23,652 nucleotides of DNA from Bacteroidota bacterium (GCA_023412975.1 JAEZRB010000238.1:1-23652), one strand, 5' to 3'. Counted from the stretch's first letter, positions 15,757 to 23,652 are shown. A program made the numbers and translations. Notes: a model not told the origin generated them from the sequence alone.

Positions 15757-16881
15757 TTATTTTTTTATTGAGATCCATTTAATACAAACGGGTTTACCTA
15801 CAGCGATGCGTTTTTGTGTATCGGTCAGCAAACCTGTTTTCTTATTTCGTTGAAAGACCACAATTTCATCGCTGTCCTGGTTACCGACCAGCAGGTAATT
15901 GCCGGTAGGATCGAAATTAAAATTCCTTGGGGCTTTTCCCAGTGAAGACTGAAACCCGAGGATGCCTGGTTTCCCTTTTTTGTCCAGTTTAAACATGGCG
16001 ATATTGTTGAAGTCACCGCGATTGCTGGCGTATAAAAATTTTCCGTCGGGTGAAACATGTATGTCGGCACTACCAGCCGAACCTGCCTGGCCTCGTGGAA
16101 GTGTACTGCTCCTATGCAGAAATTCAAGCCGGCCATCTTCATACCTGTAAGTAGACACATGACCTGATATTTCTTCTACCAGGTATACGAGTTTTCCGTT
16201 GGGATGAAAGACAATATGCCTGGGTCCGCCTCCGGGCTGAGATTTTGCAAATGCCTGGCCACCTGGCACAGCCTCGCCTGTTGACGCATCAAATGCATAG
16301 ATCATTATTTTGTCAATGCCCAGGTCGGCTACCAGCAGGTGTTTGTTATCGGGTGATATTACTGTGCAGTGAACATGCGGACCTGCCTGCCGTTGCGTAT
16401 TTGGTCCTGAACCCGAGTGCGAGATTGTTGCCGAAGGTTCACCCAGTCTGCCATCATTCTCTACAGGAAATATCGACAAGTTCCCGCTGCTATAGTTACC
16501 GGCAAAAAGCCATTTTCCGGTTTTATCGATCTCCACGTAGCAGGGATGATCTCCCCTGGTTGGTTGAGTATTGATCAGCGTAAGTGTTCCTTTCTCCTTG
16601 TCAAAGGAAAATGCTGAAACCTGCCCTCCATTGCCATCCTTGCCATTTTCCTGTACGGCAAAAACATATTTTTCATCGGGTGAAATAGTGAGATAGGATG
16701 GGTTCGATGTTTTTATATGGCTGATTTCTTTATAATCCGCATTTTCACTGTTGAATTTATAAACGTATATCCCTTCACTTTTCCCGCCTGTATAAGTTCC
16801 TACCAGCAGGTAGCTTTCCTGTGAAAATCCGTGGTGAAAGCAGGCAGAAATAAACAAAACTAAAATGAACCGTGATTTCAT
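15757..16881 (-). CDS. Exported lactonase family protein (seven-bladed beta-propeller)
   Basis: The 374-residue protein fits the 6-phosphogluconolactonase-like (PF10282, Pgl/YbhE type) propeller: LLVGTYTGGKSEGIYVYKFN near the start, repeated blade motifs such as LTISPDEKYVFAVQEN, KHLLVADLGIDKIMIY, RHIVFHPNGKLVYLVEE and HVSPDGKFLYASNRG, and RNFNFDPTGNYLLVGNQDSD near the end. Unlike cytoplasmic Pgl it has an export signal: residues 4-14 are hydrophobic and either type I cleavage after FSQ (about residue 21) or lipidation at C14 (ISAC) is possible. An exported enzyme is unlikely to serve the pentose phosphate pathway and may act on an external lactone. It is the first gene of the operon with ridA and the dehydratase; a functional tie to them is not obvious. 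Confidence 0.85.
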   Translation of the reverse strand: MKSRFILVLFISACFHHGFSQESYLLVGTYTGGKSEGIYVYKFNSENADYKEISHIKTSNPSYLTISPDEKYVFAVQENGKDGNGGQVSAFSFDKEKGTLTLINTQPTRGDHPCYVEIDKTGKWLFAGNYSSGNLSIFPVENDGRLGEPSATISHSGSGPNTQRQAGPHVHCTVISPDNKHLLVADLGIDKIMIYAFDASTGEAVPGGQAFAKSQPGGGPRHIVFHPNGKLVYLVEEISGHVSTYRYEDGRLEFLHRSSTLPRGQAGSAGSADIHVSPDGKFLYASNRGDFNNIAMFKLDKKGKPGILGFQSSLGKAPRNFNFDPTGNYLLVGNQDSDEIVVFQRNKKTGLLTDTQKRIAVGKPVCIKWISIKK

Positions 16882-17072
16882 CGCATCATTGGTTTAGCGC
16901 CCGAAATTACGTCAAGCATTAACATCTGTTGTACATTTTCTTTAACACTTTCCTGCTATAAGGCATTTTTATTTAATACATTTTAACAAGAGCCCGTATA
17001 ACTTTAGCACCTGTTGAGCAGTCTTAAGAATAAGATCGTTGATCCCATTTTTTTAACCTCAACCGAAGAACG

Positions 17073-17441
17073 ATGAAAAAGATTTTTACAATATCCGCAC
17101 TGCTGATCGCCACTGCAGTAATTTTTTCAGCCTGCTCAAAAAGAGGATACGGCTATGACTACGAAGAGGACTACTGGTTAAGACAGGAAAGGGGAGTGGT
17201 GGTGTACAGCGATTCTTATTGTCCTTACTATGTAGTGGAAACATACAGTGGCTATACCATCATCCGATCTTCCAGTGGATTTACTCCTTTTGAAGGAAGT
17301 GTGATGTATGGTGATTTCAGCCGCCGTGGTTACCGCGATTTTTATAATCGTTCCGAAGGTTTTGTAATACATGGCCAGGTAACAGACTACTGGCTTACCT
17401 ACGGCGAAGCGCAATATTTGATCGATAATATGTGTTACTGA
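17073..17441 (+). CDS. Small tyrosine-rich lipoprotein
   Basis: A 122-residue protein with a lipoprotein signal (MKKIFTISALLIATAVIFSAC, lipobox FSAC, C21). The mature part has about 102 residues, of which 17 are tyrosine, including GYGYDYEEDYW at its start and a terminal MCY. Charged and aromatic residues alternate, which suggests a beta-rich surface protein. I recognise no domain. It stands alone: the lactonase gene diverges upstream, with 191 bases between starts, and a strong terminator follows 24 bases after the stop. A weak -7-like TAACTTTA lies at 16999-17006 and would give a leader of about 60 bases. Confidence 0.75.
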   Translation: MKKIFTISALLIATAVIFSACSKRGYGYDYEEDYWLRQERGVVVYSDSYCPYYVVETYSGYTIIRSSSGFTPFEGSVMYGDFSRRGYRDFYNRSEGFVIHGQVTDYWLTYGEAQYLIDNMCY

Positions 17442-17465
17442 TCTTTATAACTATGAAAACAAATA

Positions 17466-17493
17466 ACCCCCGGGACTCCGGGGGTATTTTTTT
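17466..17493 (+). terminator. Intrinsic terminator after the tyrosine-rich lipoprotein
   Basis: ACCCCCGG at 17466-17473 pairs exactly with CCGGGGGT at 17478-17485 around a GACT loop, and a seven-T run follows at 17487-17493. Confidence 0.92.
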
Positions 17494-17660
17494 GACTACG
17501 AACTACGAACCATTGTTGTCCGGAATAAATTTTTGGATTGTTGTCAAACCTTTGACCCGCGCGGCTTCTATGACTTTTAATTTTACAGGGGCTTTGCGTT
17601 ATTTTTCCTGGAGACTGTTCTCTTAGCTGGTTGTAATTCAAAAGTCTCGATGTGTCAGGA

Positions 17661-17765
17661 AACCACAGCGGACACAGCGGAGAATTAGCATCATGTCCTG
17701 TTCTCCGTAGCAGATTTTTTTACCCGTATACGCCTTTCGCTGCGCTCGCCGTGCCCGCCGTGGTT
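17661..17765. repeat. Second intergenic inverted-repeat element, with surrounding gene-free spacer
   Basis: The spacer 17494-17808 has no credible gene. It opens with two copies of an eight-base GACTACGA-like unit (17494-17510). At 17661-17682 a CACAGCGGA unit is repeated, and at 17744-17765 a GCCGTG-type unit forms the opposite arm (16 of 22 positions complementary). Inside, CGGAGAA at 17678-17684 pairs exactly with TTCTCCG at 17701-17707. The style, ten-base-period units in inverted arms around a short centre, is the same as in the element at 1441-1770, though the unit sequence differs. It lies beyond the 3' end of purC. Confidence 0.65.
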
Positions 17766-17808
17766 CATAGTAATCCAGGGTTCCCCGGACATCAATGACT
17801 CCCAATTA

Positions 17809-18729
17809 CTAATCCTCTGCAAGTGCTTTCACAACCAGTTCATAAGTTTCCTGTTCCGAAATTACCTGGGGTTCAAATTTTTTACCGATCACTTTTTCAT
17901 ACAATTCAATATAGCGTTGTGAAATCGTATTGATCCATTCGTCGCTCATTTCAGGAACGGTCTGTCCCTGTTTCCCCATGAAATTATTCGCGATCAGCCA
18001 TTCCCTCACAAACTCTTTACTTAATTGTTTTTGTCGCTCACCCGCCGCCTGTCTTTCTTCAAATCCATCGGCATAAAAATAACGTGAGCTGTCGGGTGTA
18101 TGAATTTCATCCATTAAATAAATGGTATCGCCAATTTTTCCAAACTCATATTTGGTATCAACCAGGATCAGACCCTGCCTGGCAGCGATCTCTTTTCCCC
18201 TTGTGAATAATTGAAGTGCATATTCACTTAATATCTCCCATTCTTTTTCTGAAGCCAGTCCTTTGGCGATGATCTCTGCGGGTGAAATATCTTCATCATG
18301 ACCCTGCTCCGCTTTGGTTGATGGTGTGATCAATGGCACCGGAAAATAATCATTTTCTTTAAGTCCGTCTGGCATGATCGCACCACATAACTCACGGGCT
18401 CCCGACTGGTAAGTACGCCAGGCATGACCCGTCAGGTTACCCCGAACCACCATTTCGATTTTGAAAGGCACACATTTTTTCCCAATAGAAACATGTGGTG
18501 CGGGTACTTTTTCAAGCCAGTTTGGACAAATATCCTTCGTAGCGTTGAGCATGTATGCAGCAATTTGATTCAGAACCTGTCCTTTATAGGGGATAGGGCG
18601 GGGGAGGATGACATCAAATGCCGAAATGCGGTCGGAAGCGATCATGACGAGGCGATCGTTGATGGCGTATACGTCACGTACTTTACCGCGATAAAAACCG
18701 GTCTGCCCGGGAAATGAAAAAGTATCCAT
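17809..18729 (-). CDS. purC: Phosphoribosylaminoimidazole-succinocarboxamide synthase (SAICAR synthase)
   Basis: The 306-residue enzyme joins aspartate to CAIR using ATP in purine synthesis. Family motifs are in order: FYRGKVRDVY (12-21), ASDRISAFDVILPRPIPYKG (31-50), EMVVRGNLTGHAWRTY (92-107), GLILVDTKYEFG (186-197) and LMDEIHTPDSSRYF (205-218). The length of about 300 matches the form found in yeast and many Bacteroidota rather than the shorter E. coli type (about 237). The protein is cytoplasmic. It is divergent from the TonB receptor gene, with 149 bases between starts, which hold a nine-base inverted repeat. No other pur gene is near, so it seems to be expressed on its own. Confidence 0.96.
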   Translation of the reverse strand: MDTFSFPGQTGFYRGKVRDVYAINDRLVMIASDRISAFDVILPRPIPYKGQVLNQIAAYMLNATKDICPNWLEKVPAPHVSIGKKCVPFKIEMVVRGNLTGHAWRTYQSGARELCGAIMPDGLKENDYFPVPLITPSTKAEQGHDEDISPAEIIAKGLASEKEWEILSEYALQLFTRGKEIAARQGLILVDTKYEFGKIGDTIYLMDEIHTPDSSRYFYADGFEERQAAGERQKQLSKEFVREWLIANNFMGKQGQTVPEMSDEWINTISQRYIELYEKVIGKKFEPQVISEQETYELVVKALAED

Positions 18730-18758
18730 ACACCGAAAGTAGGAAGGGTGTAAAATAT

Positions 18759-18797
18759 GGACAATTTCAGGGTTCTCAAGATTTCAACAAATTGTCC
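18759..18797. promoter_or_regulatory. Nine-base perfect inverted repeat between purC and the TonB receptor gene
   Basis: GGACAATTT at 18759-18767 is the exact reverse complement of AAATTGTCC at 18789-18797, with 21 bases between. It lies in a divergent intergenic region, 29 bases upstream of purC and about 80 upstream of the receptor gene, so it could be a shared operator. A chance origin is possible at this length. Confidence 0.4.
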
Positions 18798-18878
18798 TTT
18801 TCCTCTGAAAATAAAATTTCAGGATGATGTACACAATGCTTATTTTACCGGTATATTCCTAACCTAAAATTGCCATAT

Positions 18879-21557
18879 ATGAGAACAAGCTGCCGCTTAC
18901 TGATTGCGATGCTGGTAGTAAATTTTATTGGTCTTGCATCCTACGCGCAAACCATCAACCTCACTGGTACTGTACGCAATAGTTTAACCAAAGAACCTGT
19001 CCCCTCTGTCTCAGTCATTGTAAAAGGTCAGTCATCCGGAACATTCACAAATGAGGATGGCGTATTTAAATTAAGTGTCAATAGTCTTCCTGTCACTCTT
19101 GTTTTTAGTTCAGTGGGTTATGAAACCCAGGAAGTAAATGCCACCGATGCAACCGGCGATCTGCAGGTTGAATTCTTTCCTGTTTCATCATTGGGGCAGG
19201 AGGTAGTTGTATCAGCTTCGAGGACACCGGAGCGGATCCTGGAATCTCCTGTTTCTATCGAAAGAGTTGGAGCCGCTGCTATCCGTAATAATGCTTCATC
19301 CAACTACTACGATATTGTTAACAAGCTGAAAGGTGTCAATGTCGTTTACTCTTCCTTAACTTATGCTACACCAACCACCCGCGGTTTTTCCGGAAGTGGT
19401 AATACCCGTTTTACACAGGTGGTAAATGGAATGGATAACCAGGCCCCGGGATTAAACTTTGCCGTGGGTATGGTTGTAGGTTTAACAGAACTGGATGTCG
19501 ATAATATGGAGCTACTCCCGGGTGCCTCTTCTGCGCTTTATGGTCCCGGTGGTATGAACGGTACTCTGCTGATCAATGGCAAAAATCCTTTTAAATATCG
19601 TGGCCTTAGTTTCCAGATCAAAGAAGGTATCATGCATACCGATGGCAGGCAAAGGGCTCCCTCGCCTTACCACAACTGGAGTCTTCGCTGGGCCGAGCAA
19701 ATAGGTAAAAAGTTTGCATTCAAAATAAGTACAGAACTGATCCAGGCCAATGACTGGCATGCTGACGACTACCGCAATTACAAGCGCTCTGGTTCTACCG
19801 GCCAGGTGATTGCTGGAACACGCGATACGGATCCCAACTACGATGGGGTGAATGTATACGGTGATGAGGTTTCAGTTAATTTAAGACAAGCTGTATTTCC
19901 TTTGATCGCGCAAGCGGTGCCTTTCCTGGCCAGTTATATAAATACACTACCTGATAATATTTTAGTATCGCGTACCGGCTATACTGAGAAAGAATTAATC
20001 AACCCCAATACACTCGTGTATAAACTATCAGGAGCGCTTCATTACAAACTTACCGATAAGATTGAAGCCAGCCTGAGTGGCTATTGGGGTACTGGTAATA
20101 CGGTGTATACTGGAAGCCAGCGTTATTCTCTTCGCGACCTGAAAATGGGACAGTATAAACTTGAGTTGACCCATAAGAACTGGTTTGTCCGCGGCTACAC
20201 TACCCAGGAAAATGCAGGCGGTGCTCATAACCTTACGTTTAATACAGTGCAGTTCAATGATAACTGGAAATCAAACTCAGACTGGTTTCAACAGTATTCT
20301 TTTGCTTACCTGAACGCTAAAATGGCCGGTCGTGGAGACCTCGAGTCGCACAACCTGGCCCGTGCCGAAGCCGATAAAGGTCGTCCCGTACCGGGAACGC
20401 CTGCATTCCAGAAGCTTTGGGATGAAACTCGGACAAAACCAATTCCGTTGGGCGGCTTATTCCTCGATCGTTCCGACCTCTACATGGTGGAAGGTCAGTA
20501 TAACCTGACTGATGCAGTCAAAGTAGTGGAGGTTTTAGTTGGTGGAAACTGGAAGCAATATGTACTGAACAGTGAAGGCACTTTGTTTGCCGACAAACCG
20601 GGCGAACCCATCAAAATTAACGAGGTGGGCGCTTACGTTCAGGTATCAAAGGAAGTTGTAAAAGATGTGCTGAAATTAACTGCTTCGGGACGCTATGATA
20701 AGAATGAAACATTTTCCGACGCCAAGTTTACACCACGATTTACCGCGCTGATCAAACCAGCCAAGGATCATAATATCCGCCTTTCATATCAGACCGCTTA
20801 CCGTTTTGCTTCTACCCAACAGCAGTGGATCGACCTCGATGTAGTAACTGGTCGCCTGCTGGGAGGTGTAAAGTTCCTTTGGGATAAATATAATATGACC
20901 AATAACCCCGTGTATGATCCTACAACCATGCAGGTAGTACCCTATGTGGAGTTCAAGCCTGAAAGCGTTCAGTCATATGAGATCGGGTATAAGACATTGC
21001 TCAATCAAAAATTGCTGGTAGACGCTTATTTCTATTTTAGTGAGTATAAAGATTTCCTTTCCCGCAGGGACGTGGTGCAAAATCCTGGTACTGTTGATCA
21101 GCAGGGATACTCTATTGTAGTAAACTCACCCAGCAAGGTAAAGGCTTCAGGATGGGGTCTTGGACTGGATTATCTCCTTCCTAAAAATTTCTCTATCTCC
21201 GGTAATATCTCTTCTGATGAACTCGGTGATGTACCCGATAAATTCCTGACATCATTAAACACACCGAAATATCGTACAAACCTGTCATTGAGCAATACAG
21301 GCTTCGGACCACAAAACCGTTTAGGTTTTAATGTTTCCTGGAGATGGCAGGATGGGTTTTATTATGAAAACGATTTCGCCAGCGGCGATGTGCCAGCCTA
21401 TCATACTGTAGATGCGCAGGTAAGTTATAAAAGGGCTGAAATAAAATCGACGTTTAAGATTGGCGCCAGCAATTTGCTTAACCAGTATTATCGTACCTCC
21501 ATGGGCAACCCGTCGATGGGTGGACTTTACTACATAAGCTATGGCTACAACCTGTAG
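18879..21557 (+). CDS. TonB-dependent outer-membrane receptor with carboxypeptidase-like regulatory domain
   Basis: From ATG 18879 the protein has 892 residues. Order: signal peptide (1 to about 23, ending SYA), carboxypeptidase-regulatory-like domain (about 26-103; INLTGTVRNSLTKEPVPSVS), a TonB-box-like segment (QEVVVSASRTPERI, about 107-120), plug (about 120-240; VVNGMDNQAPG and LLPGASSALYGPGGMNGTLL), then a beta-barrel to the C-terminus. An in-frame TTG three codons earlier is a less likely start. It imports an unknown ligand through the outer membrane using TonB energy. It is not a typical SusC (it lacks the usual SusC signature I look for in the plug), and the next gene is not susD but a fasciclin lipoprotein 34 bases downstream, probably in the same transcript. 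Confidence 0.93.
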   Translation: MRTSCRLLIAMLVVNFIGLASYAQTINLTGTVRNSLTKEPVPSVSVIVKGQSSGTFTNEDGVFKLSVNSLPVTLVFSSVGYETQEVNATDATGDLQVEFFPVSSLGQEVVVSASRTPERILESPVSIERVGAAAIRNNASSNYYDIVNKLKGVNVVYSSLTYATPTTRGFSGSGNTRFTQVVNGMDNQAPGLNFAVGMVVGLTELDVDNMELLPGASSALYGPGGMNGTLLINGKNPFKYRGLSFQIKEGIMHTDGRQRAPSPYHNWSLRWAEQIGKKFAFKISTELIQANDWHADDYRNYKRSGSTGQVIAGTRDTDPNYDGVNVYGDEVSVNLRQAVFPLIAQAVPFLASYINTLPDNILVSRTGYTEKELINPNTLVYKLSGALHYKLTDKIEASLSGYWGTGNTVYTGSQRYSLRDLKMGQYKLELTHKNWFVRGYTTQENAGGAHNLTFNTVQFNDNWKSNSDWFQQYSFAYLNAKMAGRGDLESHNLARAEADKGRPVPGTPAFQKLWDETRTKPIPLGGLFLDRSDLYMVEGQYNLTDAVKVVEVLVGGNWKQYVLNSEGTLFADKPGEPIKINEVGAYVQVSKEVVKDVLKLTASGRYDKNETFSDAKFTPRFTALIKPAKDHNIRLSYQTAYRFASTQQQWIDLDVVTGRLLGGVKFLWDKYNMTNNPVYDPTTMQVVPYVEFKPESVQSYEIGYKTLLNQKLLVDAYFYFSEYKDFLSRRDVVQNPGTVDQQGYSIVVNSPSKVKASGWGLGLDYLLPKNFSISGNISSDELGDVPDKFLTSLNTPKYRTNLSLSNTGFGPQNRLGFNVSWRWQDGFYYENDFASGDVPAYHTVDAQVSYKRAEIKSTFKIGASNLLNQYYRTSMGNPSMGGLYYISYGYNL

Positions 21558-21591
21558 TCGTCAAAAATCTTTAATGATAAACTTATTAAGT

Positions 21592-22863
21592 ATGAAACGA
21601 TATATAAATAATTGGAGGCTGTTTTCCGTATTGTTTGCTGCTGGTACAATTATGTTATCGGCCTGTAACAAGGAACTGCCCGAACCCGAACCCATTATAA
21701 CGCCGGATCCTACCGGAGCCACCATCCTGGAAGCTCTGGATGACGCCAACTATAGTTTTTTAAAAGCTGCCGTAACCCGTGCCAGTACTGTAAACAGTCC
21801 AACCGGCCGCCTAACAACCCTCCTTGGAGATAGGAATAGTGTTTTCACTTTTTTCGCTCCGGATGATGATGCCTTCAAAGCATCCCTGACTGCATTGGGT
21901 CTGCCGGCTGATATCTCTTCGCTTAATTTTATCCCGCCCGGACAATTGGACACGATCATCAAGTATCACCTGATCGGTGGCCAGGAGTTTACTTCTGCTA
22001 AAGTAACACCCTCCGCGCCCAATCTCAATCTTTACCTGCAAAGCACATTTCTGTTATCGGCACCATCAGCATCATTACCGCCTGGTTACCGGATGCCGAT
22101 TTTTATGGGAAAGCAAGGAAACTTCCTTTTTGCTAATAACGTTCCTGTGATCCAACCCGATTTCGAAGTGGCTAACGGCGTGATCCATAAAGTTGCTTTT
22201 GCGCAACTTCCTCCATCCACCGTATTGTGGCAAAGGATAGCTACGGATCCGCAGCTTACCTATCTTACAGCCGCTATAAAAAAAGCCGATGAAGGTGATC
22301 CCGCAAAGACTCTTGAGTCTGCTTTGCTAAACGCAGCCGCCAATCTCACAGTTTTTGCCCCGGTCAACACAGCTTTCCAGCAATTGCTGGTCGCGCAGAT
22401 TACACCTGCGATCATACCTATTGTTACGCAACAATTGATAGCTGGTGGTATGGATCCTGCCGATGCTGCAGCCGCGGCACCAGCCATGGCCCAGGCCCAG
22501 GCTACCGCTTTGGCATCAACGCCTGATGTTTTCTCCAATCCGCTACTCGCAACAGTATTGACCCCCACCGTTGTCAAGGGTATGGTGGTTTATCATATCC
22601 TGGGTAACAGGGCATTTTCGGTAAATATGCCTGCGGGTATGACCAGCGTACCTACGTTGTTAAATTCAGCTATTCCGGGGCATCCGGGCGTCGGTATACA
22701 GGCTACACTTGGTATGGCAGGTGTTACTTCCGCAACGGTAAAAGGCGCGGCAAATGCAACCGCTGCCAATATCGCGATAAACCCCTTACCGGGCGGTTCG
22801 AGCGACCAGCATTCTATCAATGGTGTGTTGCATAAAATTGACCAGGTTTTATTGCCTCAGTAA
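21592..22863 (+). CDS. Lipoprotein with two fasciclin (FAS1) domains
   Basis: From ATG 21592 the protein has 423 residues with a lipoprotein signal (MKRYINNWRLFSVLFAAGTI then lipobox LSAC, C25) and a proline-rich linker (PEPEPIITPDP). FAS1 domain 1 (about 45-205) shows VFTFFAPDDDAF at 84-95, KYHLIGGQ at 124-131 and NGVIHKVAF. FAS1 domain 2 (about 210-422) shows LTVFAPVNTAF at 252-262, VVYHILGNRAFS at 332-343 and SINGVLHKIDQVLLP. Between the first two motifs, domain 2 has about 40 extra residues, rich in alanine. FAS1 domains mediate adhesion or ligand binding at the cell surface. The frame can be extended back into the receptor gene, but that would hide the signal peptide. A strong terminator follows. 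Confidence 0.92.
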   Translation: MKRYINNWRLFSVLFAAGTIMLSACNKELPEPEPIITPDPTGATILEALDDANYSFLKAAVTRASTVNSPTGRLTTLLGDRNSVFTFFAPDDDAFKASLTALGLPADISSLNFIPPGQLDTIIKYHLIGGQEFTSAKVTPSAPNLNLYLQSTFLLSAPSASLPPGYRMPIFMGKQGNFLFANNVPVIQPDFEVANGVIHKVAFAQLPPSTVLWQRIATDPQLTYLTAAIKKADEGDPAKTLESALLNAAANLTVFAPVNTAFQQLLVAQITPAIIPIVTQQLIAGGMDPADAAAAAPAMAQAQATALASTPDVFSNPLLATVLTPTVVKGMVVYHILGNRAFSVNMPAGMTSVPTLLNSAIPGHPGVGIQATLGMAGVTSATVKGAANATAANIAINPLPGGSSDQHSINGVLHKIDQVLLPQ

Positions 22864-22901
22864 AGAGAGTTTGTAATTTATACAAGATCATTTTTCTAAA
22901 T

Positions 22902-22957
22902 AGTCGTTCCCCGGAAAATTCGGAAGTGATTCGAATTTCGGGGAGCGACTTTTTTTT
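22902..22957. terminator. Strong intrinsic terminator after the fasciclin gene
   Basis: AGTCGTTCCCCG at 22902-22913 pairs with CGGGGAGCGACT at 22939-22950 (one G-U or mismatch), and the stem extends inward through AAATTCG/CGAATTT with one bulge. Seven T follow at 22951-22957. It also lies before the stop of the convergent coiled-coil gene at 23004 and may limit its read-through. Confidence 0.9.
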
Positions 22958-23003
22958 ATCAGTCGGGCTATATCTTTTAATGAGGAGGATAGACGCGGAT
23001 GTT

Positions 23004-23652
23004 TTAACTAAGCGTCTTGCTGGCCTGGCCGATCTTCCTTCCATTGTGCCAGAGCTGAAAGGTATAAACGCCTTTATCGCATTTTTCAGTATCTATGGAA
23101 AACAGGAGGTTTTTCTGTTCACCTTTTTCATAGTCAAATCGGATCTTCCGGGTAAAACTCTTTTGCCCTTCCGAAGTCTCAAAGGAACCTGAATCCCAGA
23201 CAGTGCTTTGCATCACCTGCCCATCGGGTCCCATCAATACCGCGGTGAGTTCGGCATTATTAAAATGATTCACGTGATTTTGTACAACAAAGGCCACGAT
23301 GAATTTATCAGTTTTTTTAGCCTGTGAAGTAGGCTCCTCGGAATTACCTTTTACCGCGATGGCATCAATTTTTAGATCGGATGCCACAAAAATAGAAGCC
23401 GAGGCAATACGTTCGTTGAGCTCCTTATTCTCGTTATTTAACCGCCGGATATTTCGTTGCAGGGTATCTACGTTTACCGTCAGTTGTTCCAACATCCCTG
23501 TCAACTGTTGTTTTTCTTCTTCCATCGACAGCTTCTGATTGTTTAGCTCGTCCACTTTCTCCTGCAATTCGTTGATCTTTTGCCGCGCAGGTCCAAGGTC
23601 TGATCGGGAGACTCCCTGTTTATTCAATAATGAATTGATCTCGGATTTAAGC
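23004..23652 (-). CDS. Coiled-coil protein with C-terminal beta domain (partial, N-terminus outside the window)
   Basis: The minus-strand frame is open to the right edge, so the protein starts beyond it; a TTG at 23627 is only an internal leucine codon, and LKSEINSLL continues upstream in the same coiled-coil style. Visible are about 215 residues. The first 85 or so are a coiled coil (ARQKINELQEKVDELNNQK, then VDTLQRNIRRLNNENKELNERI). After ASIFVASDLKIDAIAVKG comes a beta-rich domain (KFIVAFVVQNHVNHF, AELTAVLMGPDGQVMQ, GVYTFQLWHNGRKIG) that may be immunoglobulin-like. I do not recognise a named family, and whether it has an upstream membrane segment cannot be seen. It converges on the fasciclin gene across a terminator. 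Confidence 0.8.
   Translation of the reverse strand, partial: LKSEINSLLNKQGVSRSDLGPARQKINELQEKVDELNNQKLSMEEEKQQLTGMLEQLTVNVDTLQRNIRRLNNENKELNERIASASIFVASDLKIDAIAVKGNSEEPTSQAKKTDKFIVAFVVQNHVNHFNNAELTAVLMGPDGQVMQSTVWDSGSFETSEGQKSFTRKIRFDYEKGEQKNLLFSIDTEKCDKGVYTFQLWHNGRKIGQASKTLS

Noticed and set aside
17432..17626. A 64-codon plus-strand open frame after the tyrosine-rich lipoprotein
   Set aside because: It overlaps the preceding stop region and runs through a strong terminator and repeat units; no protein features are seen.
22926..23192. An 88-codon plus-strand open frame
   Set aside because: It begins inside the terminator and is antisense to the conserved-looking beta domain of the minus-strand coiled-coil protein.

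Overview
The window looks like chromosomal DNA of a Bacteroidota bacterium, most likely of the family Chitinophagaceae. Four things point there: a type IX secretion plug-type protein (DUF5103), a DUF5686 outer-membrane protein with a carboxypeptidase-like regulatory domain, a TonB-dependent receptor with the same N-terminal domain, and promoter-like TAnnTTTG elements in place of -35/-10 boxes. Shine-Dalgarno sites are weak or absent, which also fits. No transposase, integrase, phage gene, CRISPR array or tRNA was found. The genus cannot be named from the sequence alone.

Layout. 1-1426: the first codons of an FtsX-like ABC permease (minus, cut by the left edge), divergent from a DUF5103 gene. 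1427-2008: a repeat-rich spacer with nested inverted repeats, then the SRP (4.5S) RNA gene and a 15-nt perfect inverted repeat. 2009-3266: an FSA-type transaldolase, a bidirectional terminator, an 18-nt tandem repeat and a small secreted protein (minus). 3267-4432: a 780-base gene-free spacer, very AT-rich in the middle, then the RNase P RNA gene. 4503-5411: a CPBP-family membrane protease (minus). 5513-10657: a conserved lipoprotein, a phytase-like lipoprotein, a penicillin-acylase-family enzyme and a small membrane protein, all plus strand. 10754-14405: a DUF5686 protein and the tRNA hydroxylase TrhO. 14419-16881: a tight minus-strand operon of lactonase, RidA and threonine/serine dehydratase. 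17073-17441: a tyrosine-rich lipoprotein. 17494-17808: a second repeat-bearing spacer. 17809-18729: purC (minus). 18879-22863: a TonB-dependent receptor followed by a lipoprotein with two fasciclin domains. 23004 to the right edge: a coiled-coil protein (minus, cut at its N-terminus).

How genes may work together. The dehydratase produces reactive enamines and RidA hydrolyses them, so their adjacency makes biochemical sense. The receptor and the fasciclin lipoprotein are 34 bases apart with a strong terminator after the second, so they probably form one transcript and perhaps one outer-membrane assembly; this recalls SusC/SusD arrangement but without a SusD. The rest is a mix of housekeeping genes and envelope proteins. 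No clear new defence or mobile system was found. The most unusual material is the set of short-period inverted intergenic repeats, one of which ends about ten bases from the SRP RNA promoter element, and the receptor/fasciclin pair.
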